NCBI RefSeq assembly: GCF_026914185.1
Contig: NC_070559.1
Span: 6,803,501 to 6,867,500, forward strand
Length of the DNA stretch: 64,000 nt
From: Puccinia triticina
Taxonomy: Eukaryota > Basidiomycota > Pucciniomycetes > Pucciniales > Pucciniaceae
Reading direction: 5' to 3'
Part shown: positions 12,384-23,989 of the stretch, one piece after another
Layout: the number at the start of each line of letters is the position of its first letter
Numbering within the stretch: the stretch's first letter is position 1
Translations under genes and position numbers: made by a program
Notes under the pieces: generated by a model
What the model was told of the DNA's origin: nothing
What the model saw: only the letters and a program-made list of their open reading frames with translations
The model's database searches: none

Positions 12384-12720
12384 GTTGCTGGATGACCACT
12401 ATTTTAAATTGGGATTTTTTCCCATGCAGTGTGAGCAGGGTGTGATAGAGGCTCCTGGCATGGGACCATGGGTGGGAGGTGGGAATTTGACCTGAGCCAT
12501 TGAAAGTGCTGCGGCGTAGCCGCCTTGGACTCTAGTAATCTAAGTTTATTAAAGACAGCAAAACATAGAATTCAGTATCAAGGGTTCCCCCTATATTTTG
12601 ATGTATTAATAAAAAAAAAGGGTCCACTAATTAATTATTACAACATTCACAATTACATATTACATATAATACATAAAACTTAACACAAAAAAGGAAGAAA
12701 AAAATGTGAATTGTCCCTTC
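12384..12720. repeat. Spacer with dispersed repeat tail
   Basis: Contains a GC-rich motif GCGGCGTAGCCGCCTTGG near 12512-12529 that recurs in variant or inverted form near 18647 and 29543, then the A-rich tail repeat shared with 7162-7260 and 29648-29740. No gene seen. Confidence 0.5.
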
Positions 12721-12967
12721 CACTGCAAAAAAAACTTGGTCAACTGCTTGCAGTTGACATGCAGGATACTCAAGCCAAGCTACCATTGTAAATCCACCTG
12801 AATGCACAAGTGCCTTTGTTGGCACAGTCACTGTGCAAGGTGCACAGTGACTGTGCATTGAAGCTTTGGTTGAGTCAAACCTTGGGTAAAGCTGGTGTAA
12901 CACCACAAGCTTCCTCAGAGTTACCACATGTCAACTGCTCACAGTTGACACAGTTTTTTTTGCAGTG
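12721..12967. mobile_element. 247-bp CACTG-type MITE, TSD TTC
   Basis: Begins CACTGCAAAAAAAACT and ends AGTTTTTTTTGCAGTG. TTC flanks both sides (12718-12720 and 12968-12970). A TTGCAGTTGACATGCAGG block lies next to the left end, as in the neighbouring CACTGTG element. Non-coding; CACTA-like by ends and TSD length. Confidence 0.8.
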
Positions 12968-12970
12968 TTC

Positions 12971-13667
12971 CTGTCTAGCAGGTTTAAAAGACAAAACAAG
13001 GATGACCCCCAGCGCGCGCAGTTAAGGCTTTATGCAAAGGGGGGCCACCAAGTTAAACCCCTCAAACTGAGCAAGTGCGACAGCGGAGGGGAGTGAGCCG
13101 AGTGAAGCACTTGGCTGGGGGATCAATATCACCAGTGGTCAGTTTATTATATACTTGACACCACCTCGGACACCGCAACGTGGATTTTTGTGCTAAAACC
13201 CCTGACAACCTTGCCCTTCCCAACAATCTCAGCCACACCGCAACGACTTTGGTGAGATCACCACAACCAAATCTGTACATCCCGCAATACTGCCACCCCC
13301 GTCGCCCAAAAGTGCGCGCCTTGAACTAAGCTTCCTCTTAATCCGTCCTCCAAGTGACCGTCGATAGGCGCAGGACACACATGATTTCCATCCTCCTTGG
13401 ATTTCAAAGTGGAGACACGGCTAGATCCTCACTAACCCTGGGCGCCGTTGTCACTTCTATATCTCAATCTTTGTTGGCTTGCCCGGCCTTGGCCTGCATT
13501 GCCTGCATCCCCGGGGACATGATGAGCAGGCTTCCTCGACGATTGCACCATCAGCCTCTTGCCCCCCTCCCTCATACATGGCCAGCTTTAATCAAATAGG
13601 TCCATAAAAACGCACCGAGCAAACGGGCGGCCAATTTGTGGTTGATGAATCATTCAAATTCTATCTT
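12971..13667. other. Gene-free stretch upstream of the AspRS relic
   Basis: Several short open frames, none recognisable. Part may be further decayed sequence of the gene whose fragment starts near 13668. Confidence 0.35.
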
Positions 13668-13735
13668 TGGCGCTGCGACCAATGCTAATCACAGGAGAAC
13701 TGGAGTGGCAACAGATTCTGGCGCGAGCGCGCCCG

Positions 13736-14064
13736 TGTAAGACTCTTAAATAGGGGTCTTCACTGATTGTCGTCAAGGGGCGCAAGGGACGAGGCAAAGA
13801 GCCAGAGAACGTTCTAGTACCATTGTGGGGGGACTATATTGCAGGTAACTAGACCGGAGAGAGGGAGAGCTCTCTCTGTAATTACAACTAGGAAGAAGGA
13901 AAGAGAAGGGGAAAGTGTGACTGGCTTACCTCCGGAGAGAGGGAGAGCTCTCTGCCAGACTAGGAAGGAGGGGGAGGAGACGAGTCTAAGTACTCGTGGC
14001 AGGTCAGGGATGATGTAAGCAGGTGACAGGACTTGTGAAACCCCACAAGGGGTGGGGGCTTACA
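13736..14064 (+). repeat. 5' LTR of the non-autonomous element (329 bp)
   Basis: TGTAA...TTACA ends. Contains two copies of CGGAGAGAGGGAGAGCTCTC and the segment AACGTTCTAGTACCAT. It is 8 bp shorter than the right LTR. Confidence 0.9.
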
Positions 14065-15237
14065 GTCTCCCCTCCTATAAAAAAAAGGGAAAGGGAGAAG
14101 AAGAAAAAAAACAGGAAGGGTGTCAGCCGGGCTACTATAATAAGTTAGAGCCTGGCTAACTATTGTAGCATAACAAAAATTATATGTAATAATAGCGGCG
14201 CAGAGCGCCGCGTACAAAATATAGTTCTTTCTTGTAAAAAGACCTAGCTGCGGCGCAGAGCGCCGCGTACATAATAGTAAAGGTTCCTTAGACGAGTAAG
14301 GAAAACTAAGCTCCGGCCGAAGAATTGGCAAGAGAAAGAACATTAGTTCAAACCCGTTCTCAAGCCAAGAGAACGGGTCATCAGACACTCTCAAGAGACT
14401 ACTAAACAGAGAGTAGTCTCTACGAGAAATAGAAGCCCTTCGGTCGGGGAGGAGAGAAACAGAATTATACTACTCCTCCTCCCCCGGCCAAGAATAGAAC
14501 ATAAAAACCACGCTATTCCTTGCACCGAGGAATAGCAAATAGATCGTATGACAAATAAGAAATGAACGGGAGTGAAGGGACTAATAGAATCCCCCTTCAC
14601 TCCCGTCACCCTTGTCAGAAGCACGCTTCCTCCGGCCAAGAAACCTAGGAAGCCTGTGCAATAAGAGCTACAACCCTACCGGTTGTAGCTCGAATATATA
14701 AACAAGGGCCTTCGGGCGAAGGAAGGCCCCTCAGATACCTTTATAACCAGTCTTTCCACTTGTCTTTTCGACCAGTTTGCCAGCCTGACCTTGCCTTGAC
14801 TTTGGTTTTTCGGATCAATCGTGTTTTTTTTGCCGCGACTTCCTTTTACATGTAAGTCTGCGTTTTTTTCCTTTCTACTGGGATTTTTATCCCCTATATC
14901 TCCTGGGAGCGTCTCAACGCGCAAATACCCCCTTTGTTAAGGGCCCCAGACGTCACAGGTCATAAACACCCCTGCGCATCCCGCGCGCAGGCCCTGTAAG
15001 AACTGCGGAGGGCACTAAAACACCCCAGGCGCCCCTGGCCCCTCCGTTTAACCCCTTTTTTGGGTTCATTAGAGGTAACTGTTTACAGTTACTTTGCACT
15101 TGTACCGCGCTTTTGCTGCGCGCGCTATCACACCGTGTTCTGTCGCCGGTGTAGCTAGAGGAGCTGTATTGCTCTTGGCATCACCAAGCCTGACAAAGGG
15201 ACAGTTATGGGATAGGCGGGACGGGAAGAAAAAGGTG

Positions 15238-15309
15238 GTGGACCGAGGGGGACGGGACAGGACGGGCAGGACGGGACGGGACGGGACGGGACGGGACGGG
15301 ACGGGCAGG
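15238..15309. repeat. Pentanucleotide minisatellite (GGACG)n
   Basis: Tandem GGACG units with a few GGCAGGACG interruptions, inside the non-autonomous LTR element. Confidence 0.85.
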
Positions 15310-15351
15310 ACGCAAAAGGTGGTGGACTGAGCCCCTCAATAGGGGCCTCCA

Positions 15352-15589
15352 CTACAAGCCCTTCAAAAAGGACCCCCAATGTGCTTCAACGGGACGGGGC
15401 GGAAGATTGAGGAGGTTTGAGGGGATTTGGATGGGTGCAGATATTTTCGGGGGTGTCGGATTGGATCGGGGGTTGGGATAGGGTTGGAACGGGTAGGTTT
15501 GGGTAGGGGTGGCGTTGAGAGAGGCGAGGGGGAGGAGATCTCCTGGGCGGAGCGGGTGCGGCGATGAGCTGGAAGTTGAGGGGGCCGAA

Positions 15590-15621
<32 letters not shown>

Positions 15622-17162
15622 GGAGACGTTGAAGGCCGAGCTGCGGAGGGCGAGGATGGGGAGCTGGGCGTTGCAGGGGAGCATGTGGGCTAGGGGCGGG
15701 CGGGGGGCGCGGCCCATGCCGACGGTGACGAAGGCGGTGAAGCGGGCGGCGGGGAGGGCGAGCTTGGGTATAGAGGAGCAGCGAGCTTGCGGCAAAGGAG
15801 GCGAGGGAGGAGCCGGTGTGGAGGCGACAGAAGGTGCCGAGTGCCTTGACAAAGGCAAGGGTGGGGAGGATGAGCTCAGCGGGCAGCGGGGTGGCGAGCT
15901 GGTCTCCGCGGAGCTGCATGAAGGGCGAGGATGCGCAGAGGGCGTGGGTGTGCGGGTGAAGGGAGGGCGTGAGTGCGTGCGCGAGATGGAGTCAGAGGAG
16001 GGCGTCGATGGCGGAGACGAGGAGCAGGCGTTTGGTCGGTGCGGGCTGTTGGTCGTGGGGGCGGGGGAGTGTGGTTGGCTGGGGAAGGTGAGCTTGCAGG
16101 TGAGGGGCGAGGCAGGATAGTCCGGCGTGTTTCGGGAGGGCCTTGGGCTGGCTGGCAATCAGCAGCAGGTTGGGCAGGAACGGAGGGGCCGGCGACAATT
16201 TGTTGTTGGTCCTTTGGGATTCAAGAGGAGGAGGGCGAGGTCGGGGCAAGCGGGGGCTCAGACGAGGAGCGACGGAGCGCCAAGGGCGAGTGCGAAGGCG
16301 GAGGAACAAGGAGGTTCTGGAGGGGATCGAGGGAGAGGAGAGCTTCGATGGCGGCGAGGAGCTGTGCTTTGAAGGATCAGGTCGGGCCCGGCGGCTGGAA
16401 GGGGCGTGGCTGGTGGGGCCGGTTGAGACAACTGGTCAGACGGGGGACTGTAGCCAGTAAATCGCGAGGGGGTGGCGCAGCGCAGGACAGAGGTCGAGTC
16501 CAGTGGGTACAAAGAGTTGGTGGATGGATCGGGGCGGGGAGGCGTTGAAGGAGGAGGATGACTTGAGGGGACGGAGATGGGCAAGATACCGAGCTGATAG
16601 TACAATCCTCTTGACCACGTGTGGAACTCGTCGACTGTAGGGTCATCAAACCAAGAGAGCAAGGTGGTCGAGGCCAAAGGGGCAAGGGACCTCAAGGAAG
16701 GATCTTTTCTGGTTGGCATTGTTGGCCGTGTGGAACTGCTGGGGTGGACTTGGTTAGGCGGGCTAAAGCAGTTTTGTCTACAGAACCAACTGGGAAGCCG
16801 TGGAGGGTAGCGGGCCGTAGGTGACCAGGAGAGGCCTCGGGGTAGATGTCGGCTGTCCGGTCAAGTGGTTGATTGAGAAAGGGAAGGAAAGGCCGGCGTG
16901 ATAGATCAATCAATGAGGTCTTCGAAGCGAAAAGGATGGTGGACCGGCGCCGTTCGTTCACCCGGTCGAGTCCAAGACAGAGGAACCGAAGGGGTGGTCG
17001 GGCAAGTATTTGTCTGGCCGGGTTCAGGACAGGAGAGGGGCCGTTGGGGTCGGCTCCTTGAGAGAGAAGGCAGGCAAGCGAGCGCAGCAAGGAGGTGGGG
17101 CGCAGAGAATAGAGAGAAAAAATTCCAGAGGTCGAGGCTGGGAGCCAATGAAGGCGAGCCAA
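15352..17162 (-). pseudogene. Captured coding-like sequence inside the LTR element (unrecognised)
   Basis: On the minus strand long overlapping open frames run from about 17162 to 15352, rich in Pro, Ser, Leu and Arg. Stretches such as WFDDPTVDEFHTWSRGLYYQ and LPNLLLIASQPKALPKHAGL read like real protein rather than repeat. At least two frame changes are needed, near 16690 and 16300. It is interrupted by a poly-G run (about 15593-15620) that reads as a proline run. I do not recognise the family. It is antisense to the element and unlike retroviral proteins, so capture of a host gene is the best explanation. GC content is clearly above the flanks. Confidence 0.45.
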
Positions 17163-17188
17163 TGATAGATGGAACTAGAAAAAAAAAG

Positions 17189-17525
17189 TGTAAGACTCCT
17201 AAATAGGGGTCTTCACTGATTGTCGTCGAGGGGCGCAAGGGACGAGGCAAAGATCCAGAGAACGTTCTAGTACCATCGTGGGGGGACTATATTGCAGGTA
17301 ACTAGACCGGAGAGAGGGAGAGCTCTCTCTGTAAGTACAACTAGGAAGAAGGAAAGAGAAGGGGAAAGTGTGACTGGCTTACCTAGACCGGAGAGAGGGA
17401 GAGCTCTCTGCCGGACTAGGAAGGAGGCCTGGGGGAGGAGACGAGTCTAAGTACTCGTGGCAGGTCAGGGATAATGTAAGCAGGTGACAGGACTTGTGAA
17501 ACCCCACAAGGGGTGGGGGTTTACA
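17189..17525 (+). repeat. 3' LTR of the non-autonomous element (337 bp)
   Basis: Matches the left LTR along its length, with small extra segments (around 17382-17389 and 17428). Followed by the GCCCG target repeat. Confidence 0.9.
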
Positions 17526-17810
17526 GCCCGAGCTGGCCAAGCAGATGGCCATTGCTGCCGACTTCGAGCGCGTTTACGAGATCGGACCAGTGTTCCGGGC
17601 AGAGAACTCAAGCACCTCTTGCCACATGAGTTGAGACCACCTCCCCTTTCCTTCTGGTATATTTAATCTGCAAGACTGGTCTAAATTTATATATATGTGT
17701 GTGTAGGCAAATTCATTGGCCTTGACCTCGAGATAGCCATCAAAAAACACTACCACAAGGCCGTCGACCTGCTCGACCGACTCTGGCTGTCCATCTTCAA
17801 GGCCTTTGGT

Positions 17811-18825
17811 CCTCGTCGGGCCCCAAGATCCAGACGATCAAGTCCCAGCACCACCTAGACGACTTCTGCTTCCTCGCAACCACCCTCGGCTTGTCCCACA
17901 CGGAGGCAGTCCAGATCCTCATCAACAACGTGATTGACTCCAGATCGGTCAATCCAAATATCCACCAGCTACCAAAATATAATGTTGATCATCTCTTTCA
18001 AACATCAGATTATTACATAATTAATAAGTTTTTGTTGGTGATCCAACCCTTCTACACGATGCCAGACCCAGTCGAGCCCATTCGTGCATATAGGTTTTGA
18101 TGTGCATAGGTCTAGAGCTGGGCAAAGAAATCCACCCAATTTTTGTGTGTATGTACCTTTTTGTTTGACGCTGGCATTAAGAAGTACAATGTTTGCAATA
18201 ATTTCTGTCAGATAGACATCATCATCATCCTGACCTCTCAGATGATGATGTATGAATTTTTAAGCTGGTTTCTGGTTGAAGACATTTTCAATTAGTTAAT
18301 TACAATACAAAAGTTGATTTCAAGAGTCGTAGACCTTTTTTTAAAAAAATTCAGGATTTCAGTCAGAGGCCTCAATTTTTAAAAGAATCAAGTAAAGAAT
18401 TAAATAAATTATACTCCAGGTGTAGCATGTTTGCGGGGAAGATTATGAATATTGGAGGGGTTTGGCGGCATTGAAGGTTGAATGAAATGAGAATTTGATT
18501 AAATTCACATGGTTTTGGTTTGGAGTTTATGATGTGTCATGACCAGAGATTGGGATGCTTCTCTGGAAGGCGTAACCTGTGTGTGATTTGGGTGCAAATG
18601 GTTATGAGAAAATGAGCAAGATAGATGGTAGCAGGACTTCACCCCGCAGCGGCGCAGCCACCTTAGCCTCTAGTTCATATGAGTATGTAAAAATGACCAA
18701 TTTGATCTGGCAACAAAATGAAGCTCTTACTATGGTCAAAAACTAAGACAGGGGGAAAGCAAGAGAAAGAGAGATGATAGAAGGGTTATGATGTTGCAGG
18801 AAGGAAAAAAATTAAACAGAAATTT
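17811..18825. other. AT-rich spacer
   Basis: Up to about 17945 there is a coding-like stretch of unknown family (LDDFCFLATTLGLSHTEAVQ). After that it is AT-rich with no supported gene. A motif GCAGCGGCGCAGCCACCTTA near 18645 is a variant of the GCGGCGTAGCCGCC motif seen at 12512 and 29543. Confidence 0.4.
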
Positions 18826-18955
18826 CAAAAAGGGGGTTAATAAACGTACCCGGGTATTTCCGCGTTTGTACCCGGTTTTTGCGTACCCCCTTTTCCGCGT
18901 GCATACCCGGTTTTTTCTCCTCATTTCTACACAACGCAAATAATACCAAAATCCC
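18826..18955. repeat. Dispersed repeat, copy 1 (same as 24328-24456)
   Basis: AAAGGGGGTTA..AAACGTACCC, then CCGCGTTTGTACCC and GCGTACCCCCTTTTCCGCG, followed by TTTCTAC.CAAC.CAA.TAAT. Shared with 24328-24456 in the same orientation with few differences. Function unknown. Confidence 0.75.
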
Positions 18956-19097
18956 ACTTTCTTAAATCCACAAAATCCTAGACCTCTGAATCTAAGTTTT
19001 GGGGTGTTTTTTTTATACAAAGTTACCACAAAAAATAGTGCACACAACAGTTAAGCAAAGGCACAAGTTGAAAATCCCCAAAGGCCCGAAGGCCCTA

Positions 19098-19262
19098 TGG
19101 ATGACCCTCCAGCTGTGCCGTAGCAACAAGCAAAAGTGGGCCGGTTGTTAAAAGTGTCCAGGGAGGGCCTAACCAAGCAGTTAGGGGGCTCTCAAGGAGG
19201 GGGTAGGACGAAACCGGATCCCCTGGGGGGACAAACTGCTGTGCCCCATCCTCCTTTAAATA
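19098..19262. repeat. Dispersed repeat, copy 1 (same as 21985-22155)
   Basis: ATGGATGACCCTCCAGCTGT, then CAACAAGCAAAA, then CCCCTGGGGGGACAA, in the same order and spacing as at 21985-22155, with clear divergence. No coding capacity. The family is unknown. Confidence 0.6.
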
Positions 19263-19313
19263 CACACAGTTGATGCTTTCCACTTCCACTCAACACTCGC
19301 CGCTGAAAACATA

Positions 19314-21350
19314 CACCAGGAAAAAAAAAGTAGTCAGTTGATGACAACTGACATAACACAGCTCTGGTTTCAGCTCCCAAGCTACTCCATCTGCTAGTGC
19401 AGGGCTGGCTGGCACACAGCTCAGTGCCCATTTTGGCACAGCTGAAGCCTCTAGAATTTTCACAGGCTGCTCCTCCGCTTTGTCCCAGGCACAGCTGCTG
19501 CTTAGCCTTGGCCCAGGCCCAGCTACCCCTCAGTCTTTGATGTGACTCAGGAACTCTAATGACAGATATGGATCAATTCACACACACCCCAGCCCGGACA
19601 CAAGTCCGGGATGCAGAAGATACCGCGACTGCGGCGAGTCTCGGAGTGCGTAGCCCTCTGGGCTACAACAGTCTTGACACAGGACAAGCCACTGCTCAGC
19701 CTTTGCCTGAGCAAGAAAGGGTGTTGATAAACGCACGCCCGTCCCCCGGGGGCACGCCCACGCCCACGCCCTTCGAAAAGGGCGCGTGGGACCGCACGTC
19801 CTTTATCAAGGGCGTGCGAGTCAAAGGGCGCGCACGCCCCTGTATGGGCGTGCGAGGGCGTGCACGCCCCCACACCGTGCCTGCTCGCCGGGAGCCCCTC
19901 GGCGGACAGGTACAGATCCCAACTCGCCGAGAGCCTTGCCTGCTCGCCGAGAAGGATAACTCTCGGCGAGCAGGTATACAAACACCTGCCCGCCGAGCCT
20001 GCTCACCGAGAGCCCCTCGGCGGGCAGGTGCATGTATACCTGCTTGACGAGAGAAATCCTCGGCGAGCAGGCATACAGATCCCACCTCGCCGAGAGCCTC
20101 TCGGCGAGCAGGTATACATACACCTGCCCGCCGAGCCTGCTCACCCAGAGCCCCTTGGCGGGCAGGTGCATGTATACCTGCTCGCCAAGTGAAATCCTCG
20201 GCGAGCAGGCATACAGATCCCACCTCGCCGAGAGCCTCTTGGCAAGCAGGTATACATACACCTGCCCACTGAGCCTGCTCACCGGGAGCCCCTCGGCGGG
20301 CAGGTGCATGTATACCTGCTCGCCGAGAGAAATCGTCGGCGAGCAGGCATACACCTCTCGGCGAGCAGGCATACATATCCCCGCTCGCCGAGAGCCTTGC
20401 CTGCTCGCCGAGAAGGATAACTCTCGGCGAGCAGGTATACCAACACCTGCCCGCCGAGCCTGCTCGCTAAGGGCCCCTCGGCGGGCAGGTGCAAGTATAC
20501 CTGCTCGCGGAGAGGCTCTCGGCGAGGTGGGATCTGTATGCCTGCTCGCCGAGGATTTCTCTTGGCGAGCAGGTATACATGCACCTGCCCGCCGAGGGCC
20601 TCTCGGTGAGCAGGCTCGGCGGGCAGGTGTATGTATACCTGCTCGCCGAGAGGCTCTCGGCGAGGTGGGATCTGTATGCCTGCTCGCCAAGGATTTCTCT
20701 CGGCGAGCAGGTATACATGCACCTGCCCGCCGAGGGGCCCTTGGCAAGCAGGTGTTTGTATACCTGCTCGCCAAGAGTTATCCCTCTCGGCGAGCAGGCA
20801 AGGCTCTCGGCGAGCAGGGATACATACACCTACCCGCCGAGCCTGCTCACCGAGAGCCCCTCGGCGGGCAGGTGCATGTATACCTGCTCTCTGAGAGGCT
20901 CTCGGCGAGGTGGGACCTGTACCTGCCCGCCGAGGGGCTCTCGGCGAACAGGTATACTTGCACCTGCCCGCCGAGGGGCTCCCGGCGAGCAGGCATAGTG
21001 CACGCCTATGTGGGGGCGTGCACGCCCTCGCACGCCCATACAGGGATGTGCACGCCCTTGATAAAGGGCGTGCGGTCCCACACGCCCTTTTCGAAGGGTG
21101 TGGGCGTGGGTGTGCCCCCGGGGGACGGGTGTGTGTTTATCAACGCCCTTTCTTGCTCAGGCAAAGGCTGAGCAGTGGCTTGTCCTGTGCCAAAACTGAG
21201 GGGCAGCTGGGCCCGGGCCAAGGCTGAGCAGCAGCTGTGCCTGGGACAAAGCTGAGGAGCAGCTGGTTAAAATTGCACTAGAGGCTGGATAGCCAGCTGG
21301 AGCAGGCGTCATGTCAGTTGTCATGTAATGACTACTGATTTTTCCTGGTG
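19314..21350. mobile_element. 2.0-kb palindromic TIR element filled with CTCGCCGAGAG satellite, TSD ATA
   Basis: Begins CACCAGGAAAAAAAAAGTAG and ends in the complement (TTTTCCTGGTG), with ATA at 19311-19313 and 21351-21353. Inner arms are also inverted copies (about 19685-19870 and 21000-21185, with CTTTATCAAGGGCGTGCG). The middle (about 19880-20995) is a palindromic minisatellite of CTCGCCGAGAG, CTCGGCGAGCAGGTATAC and CACCTGCCCGCCGAG units in both orientations. No transposase. The 3-bp TSD and CAC ends suggest a CACTA-like relationship. Long open frames on both strands (up to 379 codons) are repeat artefacts. Confidence 0.85.
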
Positions 21351-21375
21351 ATACTGCCCTGATTGTTGCTGCCCG

Positions 21376-21838
21376 TGTGGCGGGCAGGGCACAGGATGTG
21401 GGCTCAATAGATTCTAGCTTTGGAACGTTTGTAGATAGAAGTATATAGATTGAAAAGAGGATGATTTGCAAAAGAAGGTGCAAAAGAGACAACCTTTTAT
21501 AGGAGAGATACAAGGGTAGATGCGCGCATGACATAAGCAAGGAAAGAGTATGAAACAGAGAGGAAACAAGGAACGTGGCTGAAACGCGGACCAGGCTGGG
21601 CTGGGCCGGAGTTACCATAACCAAGGTGAGCTAAGGGGCCTAGCTAGGCCAGGCCAACCAGCCGCTAAGTAGCGGTCGGGTTACCAAGCTAGCCCAACGG
21701 CTACAACATCCCCCCCCTTAAGTTAAGGGGCTGACCCAGTCCTGCCATCAATAAATTTACCATCAAATTTAACACGGAGGCGTCGAGGGGGAATCTTAAG
21801 CTTGGCAATAGCTTTTGCTTTCACAAGAGCTTCCCTAC
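21376..21838 (-). mobile_element. 3' end of a Ty3/gypsy element: pol terminus, purine tract and LTR
   Basis: Minus strand from about 21838: a short coding end (AKLKIPPRRLRVKFDGKFID, then a stop), a purine tract AAGGGGGGGA (about 21709-21718), then an LTR at 21376-21705 starting TGTAGCCG and ending CGCCACA. The LTR is 330 bp, the same length as and very nearly the same sequence as the plus-strand LTR at 33756-34085. Both contain a TATA-like CTATAAAAG. The rest of this copy is absent. Confidence 0.8.
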
Positions 21839-21984
21839 ACTACAAACATGGATGAATTTGGGAAGGCATATATCCAAATTTATTAAATTCACAAAAACAT
21901 AGCAAAAAAGATCTAAGTTTTGGTGTGCAGCCAAATAATGGCGACTGACACACTGTTGAATAGATTATCCCCGAACACTATGTG

Positions 21985-22155
21985 CCATGGATAGACTCTC
22001 CAGCTTGTGACAGTGCAACAAGCAAAAAAGAGCCAGCATTTTTTAATATCAAGCAGGGGCCTATCCAAGCGAAGTAGGGGGCCTGCAGGGAGGGGCCAGG
22101 ACAAAACCAGAACCCCTGGGGGGACAATGCTGCTGGAAAATACCCCCCCCCCCCC
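21985..22155. repeat. Dispersed repeat, copy 2 (same as 19098-19262)
   Basis: ATGGATAGACTCTCCAGCTT, then CAACAAGCAAAA, then CCCCTGGGGGGACAA, then a C run at about 22144-22156. Just upstream (21836-21872), CACTACAAACATGGATGAAT recurs at 24250-24284 in the same orientation. Confidence 0.6.
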
Positions 22156-22159
22156 TTTT

Positions 22160-23263
22160 ATAATGAGCACTCCTGGAACGTTTGGCAATCACACTTATCA
22201 TACAGCTCCCCTGGCCCCCTCGGCATCTCCATTTGGAAACTGAAACCGCCTTGCCAAACCCTCAAAACCGTTGCGGACCATCTTGCCGCCGCTCCTCATC
22301 GCCATGCATTGACTCTTGGCCGCAAATGTAGTGGAATCCTTTGTTGACAACCGCGGCACCACTCATTGACCCAGGCCTTCTCAACACCCTAGCCACAGTA
22401 AGAGATCCTTGTAGAAGACCCACATTCATAGATTGTCAGCCTGTATGTAACTAACCGTGTCTGAGAGGGTTGTTACTATCAAGATGATGGTGTAAGATGC
22501 CAAGGATGGGCCAATGGGTTTGTGGTAAGACCTGTAAAAAGTTTCACTCTATCAGTAATCTTGACTGAGAGGCTTGCTCAATTAAGGCACATCCAGATCA
22601 ACACAGGGTGTTAATAGGCATCCAAGGAATAACTCAACTTGGGTTCGTGGTTTTACCTACAGAAAGGTAAGGGTAATCAAGAGTTGAAGGTATTCCTGAA
22701 TTGAAATATGGTTGAGAATGAAGGCACTGTTTAACTATGTATGTGTTAAACCTTGCTGTAATAATATTCTGAGGGATAAACAGTCCTGCAGGGCGTGTTT
22801 ATATAGAGGGGGAAAGAGCAGGAGGGAACATGAGGCGCTTGGAGGCGCTTCAGGACCAGGGGGGAACTGGAAGCGCTCAAGGGAAGCAGATCCTCATGAG
22901 GATCAACATTGGAAATGATCAGGGCAGCGTAATGATCAGTACTGATCCTGGATCAGTAGCTGTGCACACTAGCTGATCATAACCAACCAGTGATTCCATT
23001 CAGTGCTCTTTGAATTGGATTACATCATGTATTGTTTATGTATTTATATCATAACCAATATGTTATGTAAATGGGAACTGCACTGCCAGCATAATTGGCT
23101 GGGTTGAGGTTAAGACACAATGGCCACAATCAAAGCATAATTCAATTTGAAGTGTTTGGTAATTAAGATGAATTATTGGGTTTCAATTCATATTATTTAT
23201 ATGCGCATGAAGGTGGTAATTTTTTCAATTTGCTAATGTAACTGTCATGCGCGCGTGTGTAAG
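22160..23263. other. Spacer with no supported gene
   Basis: A short GC-richer piece at about 22230-22390 could be an old gene fragment but I cannot identify it. A TATA-like GTTTATATAGAGG lies near 22797. Repeated GAGGCGCTT occurs near 22830-22850. The rest is AT-rich. Confidence 0.4.
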
Positions 23264-23663
23264 CAGTGGTGGGTAGTTACAATACGCTATGATAACCACC
23301 ATTATCTGCGTAGCATAACACTTGCCATTACTGCGCTCAGGCGTTAGCGCTACTAGTAACAACCAGTTTTGACCCCAGGCCTGTATTGTAACGGGCCTGA
23401 TCTTTTTTGGTGTGTTACTTGTGTTACACATGAACCACTGGTCAACAAGATAAAGAGGGGCAGATGGCTCCCTCTGGATCATATATAGTCCAATATCTGC
23501 CCCTCTGTGCGGGAAGATATTGTAACGGATGTCAAAAATCAAACATCCTGGGTGTGCAATATTGTAACACACTTCCGTTACGGTTAACGGTAACGGTAAC
23601 AAGAGAAAAACTGTTACAATATCGGTACGTTACCAATAACCGTACCATAACTACCCACCGTTG
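23264..23663. mobile_element. 400-bp hAT-like MITE, TSD GTGTAAG
   Basis: Left end CAGTGGTGGGTAGTTA, and right end reverse complement CAACGGTGGGTAGTTA. GTGTAAG flanks both sides (23257-23263 and 23664-23670). CAGTG-type ends with a TSD of 7 bp, close to 8, point to hAT. The interior has a GGGGCAGAT..ATCTGCCCC palindrome (about 23457-23510) and TAACGGTAACGG repeats. Non-coding. Confidence 0.7.
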
Positions 23664-23989
23664 GTGTAAGTTTGTTACAAATTGCAGGTTGGGCCTCCCG
23701 CAGATCAACAACATGTACATCTCTGTTAGAATGATGTGAAAGGCCCATCTGAATTGGCATATTTCCCTAAAGAAGGCCGGTATCATCTAGAATTGAGCCA
23801 AAAAAGGATGAAAGTAGTGTTGAAATATGAGTCAAGTCAAGCTTGGAGGTGTGTGGTCCCAGATTTCAGATAGACATCCTGGCTTCTTAAAATATAGAAG
23901 CTTGTGAGTTGTTTTTGTGTTTGTTTGTTTTCAATGTCTCCATGCACATGCATGTGAGTTTTTTTCCACTTTGCCAACAGTGGGTCAGC

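Larger units (their letters stand above)
13736..17525 (+). mobile_element. Non-autonomous LTR retroelement (LARD-like), TSD GCCCG
   Basis: Two direct repeats, 13736-14064 and 17189-17525, both start TGTAAGACTC and end TTACA. They are nearly identical apart from small insertions in the right copy. The 5-bp TSD GCCCG lies at 13731-13735 and 17526-17530. A purine tract (AGAAAAAAAAAG, 17177-17188) abuts the right LTR, giving plus orientation. The 3.1-kb interior holds no gag, protease, RT or integrase, so it depended on proteins from elsewhere. It carries an antisense coding-like GC-rich segment. It sits in the aspartyl-tRNA synthetase relic. Confidence 0.9.
13668..17810 (+). pseudogene. Cytosolic aspartyl-tRNA synthetase gene fragment, split by an LTR element
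   Basis: The enzyme charges tRNA-Asp. With the LTR element (13736-17525) and one GCCCG repeat left out, one frame joins the left flank to [20 protein letters not shown] then [13 protein letters not shown] (17531-17629). This is the class II AspRS block with the FRAE motif. An intron with GT..AG borders follows (17630-17706), then FIGLDLEIA plus a family-like continuation to about 17808. The rest of the catalytic domain and the tRNA-binding domain are absent, so it was a fragment. After about 17815 the coding-like text (GPKIQTIKSQHHLDDF) is not AspRS that I recognise and may be another fragment. Confidence 0.82.

Noticed and set aside
15352..16158. 268-codon Pro/Ser-rich frame as an intact gene
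   Set aside because: It spans a poly-G tract and needs joining to other frames; treated as part of a captured, decayed segment.
19559..21171. Long open frames (up to 379 codons) on both strands, Arg/Ala/Gly-rich
   Set aside because: They run through palindromic minisatellite with a repeat period that avoids stops, on both strands alike; no protein family resemblance.
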